Shown piece after piece: positions 18,184 to 26,468 of a stretch of 64,000 nucleotides of DNA (the first letter of the stretch is position 1; each line of letters opens with the position of its first letter). Made by a program: the position numbers and the translations under genes. The notes below the pieces were generated by a model. That model searched no databases. It saw only the letters and a program-made list of their open reading frames with translations, and was not told the DNA's origin. This stretch comes from Pseudomonas profundi (GTDB lineage: Bacteria; Pseudomonadota; Gammaproteobacteria; Pseudomonadales; Pseudomonadaceae): NCBI RefSeq assembly GCF_008638305.1, contig NZ_VTPZ01000005.1:223616-287615 (forward strand), in the 5' to 3' direction.

Positions 18184-18453
18184 TTACTCTTCAGATGGAC
18201 TGAAACGAGGGCTTCCGCTTAACAACAGAGCAAGCTGCTGGTCGTCTGTCTTCAAGCCACACAGCCGCTTTTCTATCTCGCCAATGGCTTCCAGATGAAA
18301 ATTTTCCGGGTAGTGCCGCAACAGCGCCCTGGCTTCGTCACGCAGTTCGTGCGGCAAAGCCGTGTCGCCAAGTAGCTGCTGCAAAAACAGCCTGGTACGC
18401 AGTACTGCCCGAGCGCGCTCATAAGGCAGTGTCGTGTCTGCTCCTAGCCGCAT
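18184..18453 (-). CDS. BPSL0761-family small protein
   Basis: An 89-residue protein whose core (TLPYERARAVLRTRLFLQQLL, then LRDEARALLRHYPEN) matches the small BPSL0761-type proteins of Burkholderia and Pseudomonas as I remember them: a conserved N-terminal ERTRAVL block, then EAR.LLRHYP. The function of the family is unknown. The start codon follows the stop of the preceding 69-residue frame with no gap (TGA-ATG), so the two are probably translationally coupled. It is the last gene of the minus-strand island unit. Confidence 0.65.
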   Translation of the reverse strand: MRLGADTTLPYERARAVLRTRLFLQQLLGDTALPHELRDEARALLRHYPENFHLEAIGEIEKRLCGLKTDDQQLALLLSGSPRFSPSEE

Positions 18454-18663
18454 TCAGATCCCATCATCAATCAGAATCGGGCGCTCTGGTTTGGTTTTTC
18501 TATATATGACGGTTCGCTCAAAATTAGCCGGACCTTCAGCAAGTCCGAAATAAGGATGCCCCCGGGCAAAATATCTCTTCCCGTTCGAGCAGGTTAACAG
18601 TTGCGACGTTCTCCCTTCCTCGATTTCACCTTGCTCGACTCGCAACACCATGCCGACTTCCAT
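18454..18663 (-). CDS. small protein of unknown function, coupled to BPSL0761-family gene
   Basis: A 69-residue open frame that I do not recognise. It is rich in Glu, Arg and Gly, has no membrane segment, and contains one cysteine (LLTCSNGKRYFARG). The second methionine (start 18651) has a GGAAG site 5 bases upstream, so the true protein may be 65 residues. Its stop abuts the next start codon, which supports its being translated. Confidence 0.5.
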   Translation of the reverse strand: MEVGMVLRVEQGEIEEGRTSQLLTCSNGKRYFARGHPYFGLAEGPANFERTVIYRKTKPERPILIDDGI

Positions 18664-18752
18664 GTCATACGTCTCGCTTTGCTGTCATGGCATGAGCAGG
18701 TTGATAATGTGATCCACAACGGAGTCGGCCTCGATCAGCATCAGTTGGCCGC

Positions 18753-20171
18753 TTAGGTTGGTATGCCTAGAACGTCTTTGGGATGAAGAATCAATTTGTG
18801 GGCCACCTCAGGAAAAAGAAAGCTAAGGAGAGGATCGAAATCGCGGTTTGGCATGTATTTCTCATCGCCCCGTTTCAGCGCAGCTCTGTAACCCTTCGCC
18901 TTGGCGAGCCAATTTTTTTTTGGATCATGTATTTTCATGGTCGCTGCGCGGTCGTGCGCCTCCAGCATCAATCGAAATAACCAAATCGTTCGCTTTCGTT
19001 GATCGACCAAATAATGGCCGACCTTTACGAGGTCCGTGTGACGCGTGCCTACGGGCATTCCTGCTCTAGCCGAGTAGGCAGCAACGAGATAAAAGTGCAG
19101 GCCATCACTGCGAACCGGCCGATCCGGTAGCAAAATACCGCGCTGAAAAAAACGAACCATGAAATCAGACCAGGTACGGTCGAATTCTTCACCATGGATT
19201 TGCTCCGCCAGGAACGACAAGTAAAAACGGTTAAAGTCTTTTCGCAGGCTAGCGTCGTGTTCGTGCAACTGAATTGTATACAGCTTCGCCTGCGTTGCCG
19301 ACCTGGCTGATTCGTAATCGAAAAAATATGCGCGGGGCACGCCTGCATAGCTGTTATCGAAAGTCAATTGATCGAAATAGACTATACTGCGTCCAATCCG
19401 TTCGACGATTTCCGTACCTGCCAAAACCGGCTCAAGCCACATACACTCAAGAGCGAACCTCTTGTTCACTTGCGAAAGCTGCACAGTCTCTCTCGTAATA
19501 CGAAACGCGTTTCTGTTGTTCGCATAAAAGATGTCGTCTTCAGACAAACGAAACAGATCCAGTTCTAGATCCCTAAAAAGCCACAGAAGCCTCCCCTCGT
19601 TTCGCCGATAAAACGCCATGCGCTCGGCTATAACGTGAAGGAACGTGGTCGACAACTGTACTTCAAATGCGACGCGCAGACCGTTCCTGCAGCTCCGAAC
19701 ATCAGGCTGACGCCAACTGACGCCATCGATATCCCACCACCGCTTCTCTGACATCGTCTCGGAAAAAGAAGCATCTGCAGCCAGGCTCTCGAGAAGCATA
19801 CCTTTCAGTTGCTTATGTTCATGCCCTTCTTTAGCCTGGGCGAAGCGCCTTGCGTCAATGGCTTTTGCTCCGGACCCGCCGAGGCCCGTGCACGAGCCAT
19901 CGTCTCGTAGGTGTTTGAAAAAGAAGCGTTCGACGGCCCGGTCTCTAATTTTTATAGATGCGAGAATCATTGCATTCTCACACTTTGGGCAAACGTATCT
20001 ACTCTGCCCCTCGATCAACTGAATACGTAAAGCGACGCGACGCTCGCTTATTACACTGCCATAATCCTCTCCTCCCATGAATTCCAGCAGGCTGAGCCAT
20101 CGACCTGTATCTCGGTCCAGCACCATTTCATGTTCTTGAGTCTGAGCAGGCTCTACGATGCATCCGTTCAT
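18753..20171 (-). CDS. DUF6035/CoiA-like predicted nuclease
   Basis: A 472-residue protein resembling DUF6035 proteins, which share the competence protein CoiA arrangement: a zinc-binding knuckle followed by a restriction-endonuclease-like domain. Seen here are Cys61-x2-Cys64 with His87 and Cys94 as probable zinc ligands, then Asp157 in WRQPDVRS and Glu170-x-Gln172 in AFEVQLSTTF as a PD-(D/E)xK-type active site (ExQ variant). The family-typical EDDIFYANNRNAF follows. The C-terminal 250 residues have no recognised domain. The ATG at 20171 has a strong AAGGAG site. It stands alone in an island beside tRNA-Ser. A role in DNA uptake, processing or phage defence is inferred only. Confidence 0.7.
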   Translation of the reverse strand: MNGCIVEPAQTQEHEMVLDRDTGRWLSLLEFMGGEDYGSVISERRVALRIQLIEGQSRYVCPKCENAMILASIKIRDRAVERFFFKHLRDDGSCTGLGGSGAKAIDARRFAQAKEGHEHKQLKGMLLESLAADASFSETMSEKRWWDIDGVSWRQPDVRSCRNGLRVAFEVQLSTTFLHVIAERMAFYRRNEGRLLWLFRDLELDLFRLSEDDIFYANNRNAFRITRETVQLSQVNKRFALECMWLEPVLAGTEIVERIGRSIVYFDQLTFDNSYAGVPRAYFFDYESARSATQAKLYTIQLHEHDASLRKDFNRFYLSFLAEQIHGEEFDRTWSDFMVRFFQRGILLPDRPVRSDGLHFYLVAAYSARAGMPVGTRHTDLVKVGHYLVDQRKRTIWLFRLMLEAHDRAATMKIHDPKKNWLAKAKGYRAALKRGDEKYMPNRDFDPLLSFLFPEVAHKLILHPKDVLGIPT

Positions 20172-20670
20172 AAAGCTCCTTCCGATGTGCGGATATCTAT
20201 CAATATTTTATATCAACGCAGGCCCAGCGATGCAGGAGATTGGCCGTGTAAGGTTTCGACGAAGCTCTGGGGCTACGGATCAATCAGCGACGTGAATCGT
20301 GCCTTTAACTTCTTAAACAGCGATCCAGATTAGACCGGCACCAGAAACGGTCTGCTCCGAGCGACTGCGTCTGACTGGGGAGTGGCTTATCCAACTTAAG
20401 AATTGCGTCTGTCCCGTTCTTTCGCATAACCACTCGGTCAGCTCACCGTTGCACCACACCTGCCGACGGCGGTACGCGTTGTTGCCATCCAGACCGCCGC
20501 TCAGCATCGACTGCGTTCGCCGACGCTCGACGCCCAGGTCACAACGCCGCTACGAAAAGCAACCCACCGACCGCTGGCTTTTCCGTCTAGACACTGTCTC
20601 ATTTGTCTCTAGCGAGAAAGATGGGAGATGAATGCACACCAGCCAACAGACGCCTCAGGCAAACCCGCAA
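20172..20670. other. intergenic stretch upstream of the DUF6035 gene
   Basis: About 500 bases with no supported gene on either strand. Short frames are present but lack ribosome binding sites and family marks. It probably contains the promoter of the DUF6035 gene and decayed mobile-element sequence. Confidence 0.4.
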
Positions 20671-20937
20671 TTAGTGTGGGTCTGCAACGGTCTCGAGCAG
20701 CGGATTGTGACAGTGCGCCTTCAACCCGGACATGGACGCGGCCATCAAATCGCGTGCCGCCGTGCAGCTGTAAGCTTTCAACATCTTCGGCAGTTCGGCC
20801 AGCAGCGCGCATCGCTCGATCTTCACCCGAGTATGTTCGGCCAGGTAGTCCATTCGCAGAAACGATGCCTTTTCGTCATCTGCATTGGCTGCGAGAGAAA
20901 ACAGGGAAACCATATGACTCAGTGCCTTGGTGTCCAT
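20671..20937 (-). CDS. hypothetical small protein downstream of alpA remnant
   Basis: An 88-residue frame, 54 bp downstream of the broken alpA-like gene and on the same strand. The composition is plausible for a helical soluble protein (many Ala, Leu, Met). There is no clear ribosome binding site and I do not recognise it. An overlapping plus-strand frame (20632-20955) is less protein-like. It may be a remnant. Confidence 0.25.
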   Translation of the reverse strand: MDTKALSHMVSLFSLAANADDEKASFLRMDYLAEHTRVKIERCALLAELPKMLKAYSCTAARDLMAASMSGLKAHCHNPLLETVADPH

Positions 20938-20991
20938 AGGACAGCACTGTCTTGACCTGCATCTCGTTGGGCTGCCCTCCCGTAGCCAGGT

Positions 20992-21276
20992 TCATCCCGG
21001 CTGCAGCCAGCGCATCGAGAAGACCCTATAGACACGCACGTTTTTATGGGTCTCTCCCGGCACCTCAATCCGGACATCACTTCCGGTGACGCACCAGCCC
21101 GTCAACTGATGCTCATACGCTTCCAGTTTATCGATTGGCCATCGGGTGCTACACCGGCCAATCTTCACCGGCTTCGAGAGCGAGCCATCTGCAGCCCACA
21201 CCTAGATTGTCGCCCGTGAAACTCCATAACGTTTTGCGACTTCGTTGACCGTCAACAACACCTTCTTTCCTCGCGT
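20992..21276 (-). pseudogene. AlpA/MerR-like excisionase-regulator gene interrupted by an amber codon
   Basis: Reading the minus strand gives KKVLLTVNEVAKRYGVSRATI, then TAG at 21202-21204, then VWAADGSLSKPVKIGRCSTRWPIDKLEAYEHQL in the same frame. Joined, this is a typical AlpA-family helix-turn-helix protein (SRATIW.W.ADG..PKPVKIG), in which the stop replaces the conserved Trp after SRATI. A single G-to-A change from TGG to TAG explains it. No good start codon is visible just before KKVLL. AlpA proteins regulate integrase expression in tRNA-inserted elements; no integrase gene remains here. Confidence 0.7.
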
Positions 21277-21409
21277 ATCGGTTTGATAGGCGAATCGTGG
21301 CGCAAAGCCCCTTGAAAGCGAGCGGCGTAAACACAGAAACAAGCGGTTGGACGGGGTAAAGCGACGGATAAAAGTGTCGGCGACAAGAGGGAGCTGGTGT
21401 TGTAGACAC

Positions 21410-21449
21410 AAAACTGCCCCAGATCATCCATTTCCAGGATGTGGGGCAG
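21410..21449 (-). terminator. intrinsic terminator after tRNA-Ser / purC transcript
   Basis: On the minus strand an 8-bp stem (CTGCCCCA/TGGGGCAG) with an inner CATCC/GGATG stem is followed by TTTTGTG. It lies 54 bp beyond the tRNA-Ser 3' end and would close the dapA-bamC-MBL-purC-tRNA unit. Confidence 0.7.
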
Positions 21450-21502
21450 GATGTTGGGTAGAAACCAAAACGACATATAAGCCGTTGATTTGTAAGGAAG
21501 CA

Positions 21503-21592
21503 TGGCGGAGAGTCAGGGATTCGAACCCTGGGTACGGTTGCCCGTACAACGGATTTCGAATCCGTCCCGTTCGACCACTCCGGCAACTCTCC
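21503..21592 (-). tRNA. serU: tRNA-Ser (anticodon CGA)
   Basis: A 90-nucleotide cloverleaf with encoded CCA. The acceptor stem is GGAGAGT/ACTCTCC, the anticodon stem ACGGA/TCCGT carries loop TTCGAAA giving anticodon CGA, the long variable arm GTACGGGCAACCGTAC is typical of serine tRNAs, and the T-arm CAGGGTTCGAATCCCTG is intact. It reads UCG codons. It lies 45 bp downstream of purC on the same strand, and the accessory island begins just beyond its 3' end. Confidence 0.95.
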
Positions 21593-21596
21593 AGTC

Positions 21597-21624
21597 GGCG
21601 CGCATAATATCAGCTATGCGCGCC
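21597..21624. repeat. perfect 10-bp inverted repeat between purC and tRNA-Ser
   Basis: GGCGCGCATA and TATGCGCGCC flank an 8-base loop. The hairpin begins 13 bp after the purC stop and ends 4 bp before the tRNA 5' end. There is no T-run. It may be a processing or stability hairpin in a shared purC-tRNA transcript. Confidence 0.55.
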
Positions 21625-21637
21625 GTTACAAAGAGTT

Positions 21638-22351
21638 TCAGGGCAAACTGACGCCCAGTCTTTGTGCGACTTCCTCATAGGCTTCGATAACGCCACCGAG
21701 GCCCTGACGAAAGCGGTCCTTGTCCATTTTTTTGCCGGTTGCCTTGTCCCACAGACGGCAACCGTCCGGGCTGAACTCATCGCCCAACACGATTTCGCCC
21801 TTGAACACGCCGAACTCGAGTTTGAAGTCGACCAGCATCAAGCCGGCGTCATCAAATAGCTGCTTGAGAACATCATTCACCTTGAGCGTGAGTTCCTGCA
21901 TGCGTTCAAGCTGGGCAGCAGTGGCCCAGCCGAAGGTCACCACGTGCGAGGCATTGATGAAGGGATCGCCCTTGGCGTCATCCTTCAGAAACAGCTCGAA
22001 GGTCGGCGGCACCAGGGCCTGCCCTTCCTCAATACCCAGACGCTTGACCAGACTGCCGGCAGCGTAGTTACGTACAACGCACTCGACCGGAATCATGTCG
22101 AGCTTCTTGACCAGACATTCGGTGTCGGAGACCAGGCTATCGAACTGGGTCGGAACGCCCGCAGCCTCGAGCTTCTGCATGATGAACGCGTTAAAGCGGT
22201 TATTGACCATGCCCTTGCGGTCCAGCTGTTCGATCTTCTTGCCATCGAATGCCGATGTATCGTTGCGGAACAGCAGGATCAGTCGATCCGGATCGTCGGT
22301 GGTGTATACCGACTTGGCCTTGCCACGATACAGCTCTGTGCGTTTTTCCAT
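21638..22351 (-). CDS. purC: phosphoribosylaminoimidazole-succinocarboxamide synthase PurC
   Basis: A 237-residue SAICAR synthetase that joins aspartate to CAIR with ATP in purine synthesis. The N-terminus [33 protein letters not shown], and the later [11 protein letters not shown] and [14 protein letters not shown] blocks are characteristic. The start at 22351 overlaps the last base of the upstream gene's stop (TAATG) and has a GGGAG site. The frame runs upstream but only into the neighbouring gene. It is the last protein gene of the dapA-bamC-MBL-purC unit. Confidence 0.96.
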   Translation of the reverse strand: MEKRTELYRGKAKSVYTTDDPDRLILLFRNDTSAFDGKKIEQLDRKGMVNNRFNAFIMQKLEAAGVPTQFDSLVSDTECLVKKLDMIPVECVVRNYAAGSLVKRLGIEEGQALVPPTFELFLKDDAKGDPFINASHVVTFGWATAAQLERMQELTLKVNDVLKQLFDDAGLMLVDFKLEFGVFKGEIVLGDEFSPDGCRLWDKATGKKMDKDRFRQGLGGVIEAYEEVAQRLGVSLP

Positions 22352-23148
22352 TACCGGCTCCCGCTTTCGGCAAATTGGTGATGGGATAATCCCGAAATAT
22401 CCTGCCAGGGCAAGCCCTGCTTCTGTTCGGCCAGACACAGCTGGCCAGGCCACTCCTGTAACGCCCGGGAGAGTTCGCCCAGGGCAAGGTCCGGCCGATT
22501 GTTCTTCTCACTGATGTGGGCAATCGCGACATGCTTCAGCGTGCTGGTATCGATTTCAGCCAGCAGTCCCGCCGCTTGCTGGTTACTCAGATGCCCGAGG
22601 CTGCCGCCTACCCGCGCCTGCAGACGGGGCGGATATGGCCCATTTCTCAACATGACCGGATCGTAGTTGGCCTCGAGAAACAGCGCATCCAGGCTCGCGT
22701 ATTGCTCGACGATCCAGGGGGTGATGGTGCCGGTATCGGTCAGGATACCCAGCCGATGCAGGCCGCTATCGAAAATATACTGGCAGGGTTCACGGGCATC
22801 GTGCGGCACAGCGACAGGGGTAATTTCCAGATCACCGATCACAAAACGCCTGCCCAGTTGTACCCGCTCGAAGGGAAGCTCCGGCACGGCCATCGCATGG
22901 TGCGTACCGGCAGTCATATACACCGCAATGCCGTGGCGCCGGGCCAGGCGCTCGACACCTTGCACATGATCAGAGTGTTCGTGGGTGACCAGGACCGCGT
23001 CCAGCTGCTTTGGACTGATTCCAATGGCGGCCAGACGCTGCTCGGTGTTACGCAAACTGAACCCGCAATCGACAAGCACGCGGGTGCGGCCGCATTCAAC
23101 CAGCGTGGCATTGCCGCGACTACCGCTACCCAGCGAACAGTACCGCAT
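22351..23148 (-). CDS. MBL-fold metallohydrolase (YycJ/WalJ-like)
   Basis: A 265-residue metallo-beta-lactamase-fold hydrolase. The metal motif THEHSDH gives His56, His58, Asp60 and His61, and later HDAREP, LTDTG and AHISEKNN supply the remaining ligands. The opening [12 protein letters not shown] is typical of the YycJ branch, thought to include nucleases or phosphodiesterases. It lies between bamC and purC with a 4-bp gap and a 1-bp overlap. The position is conserved in Pseudomonas as I recall. Substrate not established. Confidence 0.88.
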   Translation of the reverse strand: MRYCSLGSGSRGNATLVECGRTRVLVDCGFSLRNTEQRLAAIGISPKQLDAVLVTHEHSDHVQGVERLARRHGIAVYMTAGTHHAMAVPELPFERVQLGRRFVIGDLEITPVAVPHDAREPCQYIFDSGLHRLGILTDTGTITPWIVEQYASLDALFLEANYDPVMLRNGPYPPRLQARVGGSLGHLSNQQAAGLLAEIDTSTLKHVAIAHISEKNNRPDLALGELSRALQEWPGQLCLAEQKQGLPWQDISGLSHHQFAESGSR

Positions 23149-23152
23149 CAGC

Positions 23153-24265
23153 TCAACTCAGATTGTCACGGATGCGTGTCAGCAGATCCCGCGCCAGCCC
23201 GAGGTCGGTGGCGCTGTCGATGCTTCGCTCAACGGTAACCTGAACCTGATTGCCGATTTGCGTCAGACGTACCTGCACGCGGTCCGCACCGCTTTCAGGC
23301 TCCGGCTCACCGCGGCCAAACAGACGCGCGAAGAACCCTGCCTCTTCTGCCTGTTCGCTGGCCGACTGCTCCAGATCGATGTAATAAACGCCAGAGCTGC
23401 GGTTCAGGTCAGCCACTGCCAGATCCGCGCGACCGAGCGCAGATCCCACCGCGGCCCAGGCACGATTGAAGTCACGCTGGATGGTCAGCACCGGATTGCC
23501 GGCGCCATCCTCGCTCAGTTCTGCAGTATCAGCGACCGATCCCTGCAGGGACGTGGCGAGTGAAGCAGCACTGGCGGTATCGGACTGGTTCAGGTAGGTT
23601 TCCATTTCCGCAAGCAGCGCGCGCTCGAGATTGCTGTTGTCAGAATCATCAGGCCATTCGGACTGTGGTCCGCCCTGGCTGCGCGACATGTGCAGTACGT
23701 GGATCTCACTGTTGGCGCCCTGCACGCCCGGCTCGATACGAACCCGGAATCGCTGTTCCCTGCCTTCAAGCCGTCGCCCTTCTCCCACCGAGGGAGTCAG
23801 CCGGCGAACCAGCGGGTTACTGGACTGAAGGTCAAATGCCAGCCACTCAGTCTCGAACTCACCAAGGGAAGAGGACTCACTGGCGACCGGCACCTGGTAA
23901 TCATCGAAGAACTGGCGCACCCGACCATACAATTCGGTCGGCGAGTTTGCGGCGAGCAGCCAGCGACGCGAGCCAGTCTGCTGCAGGGAAAACCCCGCAT
24001 CATTGCCGCTGACCATCATGGGTTGCGGGCGTGGCACGACGAACTTGTCGGCATTTGCGGGGGCAGTCACACCCGGAACGGGCAACATGTCGCCAAGCGG
24101 CTTGCTGTTGATGCCATCGGGAACCTGCATACGTGGCTCGACCGTCGACAGCTGGTAATCACCGCCACGATCACGGAAATATCCTTCCTCACCAAACATA
24201 TAACCACAGCCGCTAAGACTGCTACCCATTACCAGGATAGCCAGCGCACCCGTTACAGGCTTCAT
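23153..24265 (-). CDS. bamC: outer membrane assembly lipoprotein BamC
   Basis: A 370-residue lipoprotein component of the BAM complex, which inserts beta-barrel proteins into the outer membrane. The N-terminus MKPVTGALAILVMGSSLSGC is a lipoprotein signal with lipobox LSGC. It is followed by a disordered stretch and two helix-grip domains, the pattern of NlpB/BamC. The ATG at 24265 has an AAGGAA site; in-frame codons further upstream are rejected. It follows dapA by 35 bp, an arrangement conserved from E. coli to Pseudomonas, which supports the call. Confidence 0.92.
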   Translation of the reverse strand: MKPVTGALAILVMGSSLSGCGYMFGEEGYFRDRGGDYQLSTVEPRMQVPDGINSKPLGDMLPVPGVTAPANADKFVVPRPQPMMVSGNDAGFSLQQTGSRRWLLAANSPTELYGRVRQFFDDYQVPVASESSSLGEFETEWLAFDLQSSNPLVRRLTPSVGEGRRLEGREQRFRVRIEPGVQGANSEIHVLHMSRSQGGPQSEWPDDSDNSNLERALLAEMETYLNQSDTASAASLATSLQGSVADTAELSEDGAGNPVLTIQRDFNRAWAAVGSALGRADLAVADLNRSSGVYYIDLEQSASEQAEEAGFFARLFGRGEPEPESGADRVQVRLTQIGNQVQVTVERSIDSATDLGLARDLLTRIRDNLS

Positions 24266-24300
24266 CTTGTATTCCTTGCTAAACATGTTCCGGGGTTGTC

Positions 24301-25176
24301 TCATAACAGACCGCATTGACGCAGCGCTTCGCGAACCGGCTCGTGGCACCGGGCACTGAGTGGTGTCAGAGGTAGACGCAAACCGTCACCGATCAAACCC
24401 ATCTCGCTCATCGCCCACTTCACCGGTATCGGGTTGGATTCGATGAACAGCGTCTTGTGCAACGGCATCAATGCGTCGTTCAGGCGCCGGGCCAGATCCG
24501 CATCGCCAGCCAGGGCAGCCGCGCACAGTTCATGCATGGCGTGCGGCGCAACGTTGGCCGTCACCGAGATGTTGCCCTTGCCGCCCAGCAGGATCAGTTC
24601 GACCGCAGTCGGATCGTCGCCTGAGTAAACGCTGATCCGGTTGCCGACCCGGTCAATCAGCTCACGGGCACGCTGCATGTCGCCAGTCGCTTCCTTGATG
24701 CCAATGATGTTGGGGATGTCGGCAAGACGATCGACGGTCTCCGGCAACATATCGCAGGCGGTACGGCCCGGCACGTTGTACAGAATCTGGGGGATTGCAA
24801 CCGCTTCGGCGATGAAGCGGTGATGCTGATACAAGCCTTCCTGCGTGGGCTTGTTGTAATACGGCGTCACCAGCAAGCAGGCATCAGCCCGCACGCTGCG
24901 TGCGGCTTCGGTCAATTCGACCGCCTCGCGAGTGGAATTGGCACCGGTCCCGGCGATAACCGGAATGCGCCCGGCAACCTGCTCGACGACGCGGCGAATA
25001 GCTTCCTTGTGCTCGGTCATATCGAGGGTAGCAGACTCCCCTGTCGTGCCAACCGCAACGATGCCGTCAGCACCCTGCTCAAGGTGGAAGTCTACCAGTC
25101 GCTCCAGCGCGGACCAGTCCAGGCCGCCGCGCGAGTCCATCGGTGTTACCAGCGCCACCAGGCTGCCTGAAATCAT
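24301..25176 (-). CDS. dapA: 4-hydroxy-tetrahydrodipicolinate synthase DapA
   Basis: A 291-residue TIM-barrel enzyme that condenses pyruvate with aspartate semialdehyde in lysine and diaminopimelate synthesis. The Schiff-base lysine is Lys161 in GIKEATGD, the catalytic Tyr133 is in ILYNVPGRT, and GTTGESATL lies near residues 43-51. Length is standard. It heads the dapA-bamC-MBL-purC-tRNA-Ser unit and is divergent from gcvR across about 200 bp. Confidence 0.97.
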   Translation of the reverse strand: MISGSLVALVTPMDSRGGLDWSALERLVDFHLEQGADGIVAVGTTGESATLDMTEHKEAIRRVVEQVAGRIPVIAGTGANSTREAVELTEAARSVRADACLLVTPYYNKPTQEGLYQHHRFIAEAVAIPQILYNVPGRTACDMLPETVDRLADIPNIIGIKEATGDMQRARELIDRVGNRISVYSGDDPTAVELILLGGKGNISVTANVAPHAMHELCAAALAGDADLARRLNDALMPLHKTLFIESNPIPVKWAMSEMGLIGDGLRLPLTPLSARCHEPVREALRQCGLL

Positions 25177-25375
25177 GCAACTGCTCCACTTGAAACGTTA
25201 ATCGGCAATGGTACTTTCGCGCCGCGATCTGCACAAGGAGCGGCGCCGGCAAAGCTGCAATCCAGGCGGATGAAACTGACGGTTGAACCCATGACGACGG
25301 ACAGGGACAATAGCTCCCTTGCGTCACGCCTGTCTTGCACTCTGGCCTGACAGAAACACCAGTCAGAGGATCATC

Positions 25376-25933
25376 ATGTCCATTACGCCCAGCCAGAAGG
25401 AACAGTTCCTGGTTATCACTGCAATGGGGCAGCAAACCACCGCGCTGGCCACCTTGCTCACCAAACTATGCATGGAGCACCGCTGCCTCATCGTCAGTAG
25501 TCGCATGAGCCGACACGGCACTTGTACTGCGTTGCTGTTACAGATCAGCGGCAACTGGGATGCCCTTGCCCGCCTGGAGACATCACTGCCGGCCCTGGCC
25601 AAGCGTGAACACTTCACGCTTTCGATGAGCCGCAGCAAGCCATTGGAAGAACGCCCCCAGGCGTTGCCTTATAACGTGTTCGTCACCGCGGCCCAACGGC
25701 CGGAGCTGGTGGCCGAGCTCTGCACCTTCTTTCAGCAGTTGGAAATCGAGCTGGAAGAACTGTTCAGCTTCACCTATATGGCCCAGCACACCGGAACGCC
25801 GATGCTCAACCTGACGCTGACCATCGCCATCCCGGCCAAGACGCAGCTCAGCTGGCTGCGCGAACAGTTTCTCGACTTCTGTGATGAGCTGAACCTGGAC
25901 GCCGTCATCGAACCCTGGCGTCCCCTCCACTGA
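25376..25933 (+). CDS. gcvR: glycine cleavage system transcriptional repressor GcvR-like
   Basis: A 185-residue protein with two ACT domains and no DNA-binding domain, as in GcvR, which in E. coli acts by binding GcvA in response to glycine. The N-terminal ACT repeat begins FLVITAMGQQTTALATLLTKLC, and the second follows near residue 100 (YNVFVTAAQRPELVAELC). The start at 25376 is preferred over an upstream codon at 25319. Followed 22 bp later by bcp, an order kept in Pseudomonas and E. coli. Confidence 0.87.
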   Translation: MSITPSQKEQFLVITAMGQQTTALATLLTKLCMEHRCLIVSSRMSRHGTCTALLLQISGNWDALARLETSLPALAKREHFTLSMSRSKPLEERPQALPYNVFVTAAQRPELVAELCTFFQQLEIELEELFSFTYMAQHTGTPMLNLTLTIAIPAKTQLSWLREQFLDFCDELNLDAVIEPWRPLH

Positions 25934-25955
25934 TAGCGCTGTAAGGATTTAATCA

Positions 25956-26423
25956 ATGAGCATTGAGCTGGATACCAGGGTGCCTGATTTTACGGTCGTG
26001 GCGACAAGCGATAAAACCATCACGCTGTCAGAGCTGGCCGGACGCAAGGTGGTACTGTATTTCTATCCCAAGGACAGCACGCCCGGCTGTACCACCCAGG
26101 GTCAGGGATTTCGTGACCTGCATGAAGAATTTGCTGCTGCGAACACGTTGGTGTTTGGCGTTTCGAGGGATAGCCTGCGCAAGCATGAGAACTTCAAAGC
26201 CAAACAGGCGTTCCCGTTCGAGTTGATCAGCGACGCGGACGAGGCGCTCTGCAAACTGTTTGACGTCATCAAACTCAAGCAGATGTATGGCAAGGAGTAC
26301 GAAGGCATCGAACGTAGCACCTTCCTGATCGACGAGAACGGCGTTCTTCGGCGTGAATGGCGTAAGGTCAAGGTCGCAGGCCATGTCGAGGACGTGCTCA
26401 AGGCTGCCAGGGAACTCTCCTGA
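25956..26423 (+). CDS. bcp: thioredoxin-dependent peroxiredoxin Bcp (PrxQ), apparently 1-Cys
   Basis: A 155-residue peroxiredoxin of the BCP/PrxQ family that reduces hydrogen and organic peroxides. The peroxidatic Cys45 lies in PKDSTPGCTTQ. In E. coli Bcp the resolving cysteine is at position 50; here it is Gln (sequence CTTQGQGFRD). Only one other cysteine, Cys99, is present, in a place not known to resolve the sulfenate in this family. It may use a 1-Cys mechanism with an outside thiol. Length and fold are otherwise standard. Confidence 0.93.
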   Translation: MSIELDTRVPDFTVVATSDKTITLSELAGRKVVLYFYPKDSTPGCTTQGQGFRDLHEEFAAANTLVFGVSRDSLRKHENFKAKQAFPFELISDADEALCKLFDVIKLKQMYGKEYEGIERSTFLIDENGVLRREWRKVKVAGHVEDVLKAARELS

Positions 26424-26432
26424 AGTCACGCT

Positions 26433-26465
26433 GGCGGGCAATTTCGACGTTGCCCGCCTCTATAA
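26433..26465. terminator. bidirectional intrinsic terminator between bcp and perM-like gene
   Basis: The 9-bp stem GGCGGGCAA/TTGCCCGCC with loop TTTCGACG is followed on the plus strand by TCTATAAAAG. It lies between convergent genes and so can serve both. Confidence 0.65.
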
Positions 26466-26468
26466 AAG

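Noticed and set aside
20632..20955. 107-codon plus-strand frame in the island
   Set aside because: Composition (many Gln, Arg, Cys and His) is unlike a real protein and it opposes an equally weak minus-strand frame.
17402..21502. Attachment-site duplication of the tRNA-Ser 3' end at the far side of the island
   Set aside because: I looked for a copy of the T-arm or acceptor sequence near 17400-18200 and saw none; the island ends remain undefined.
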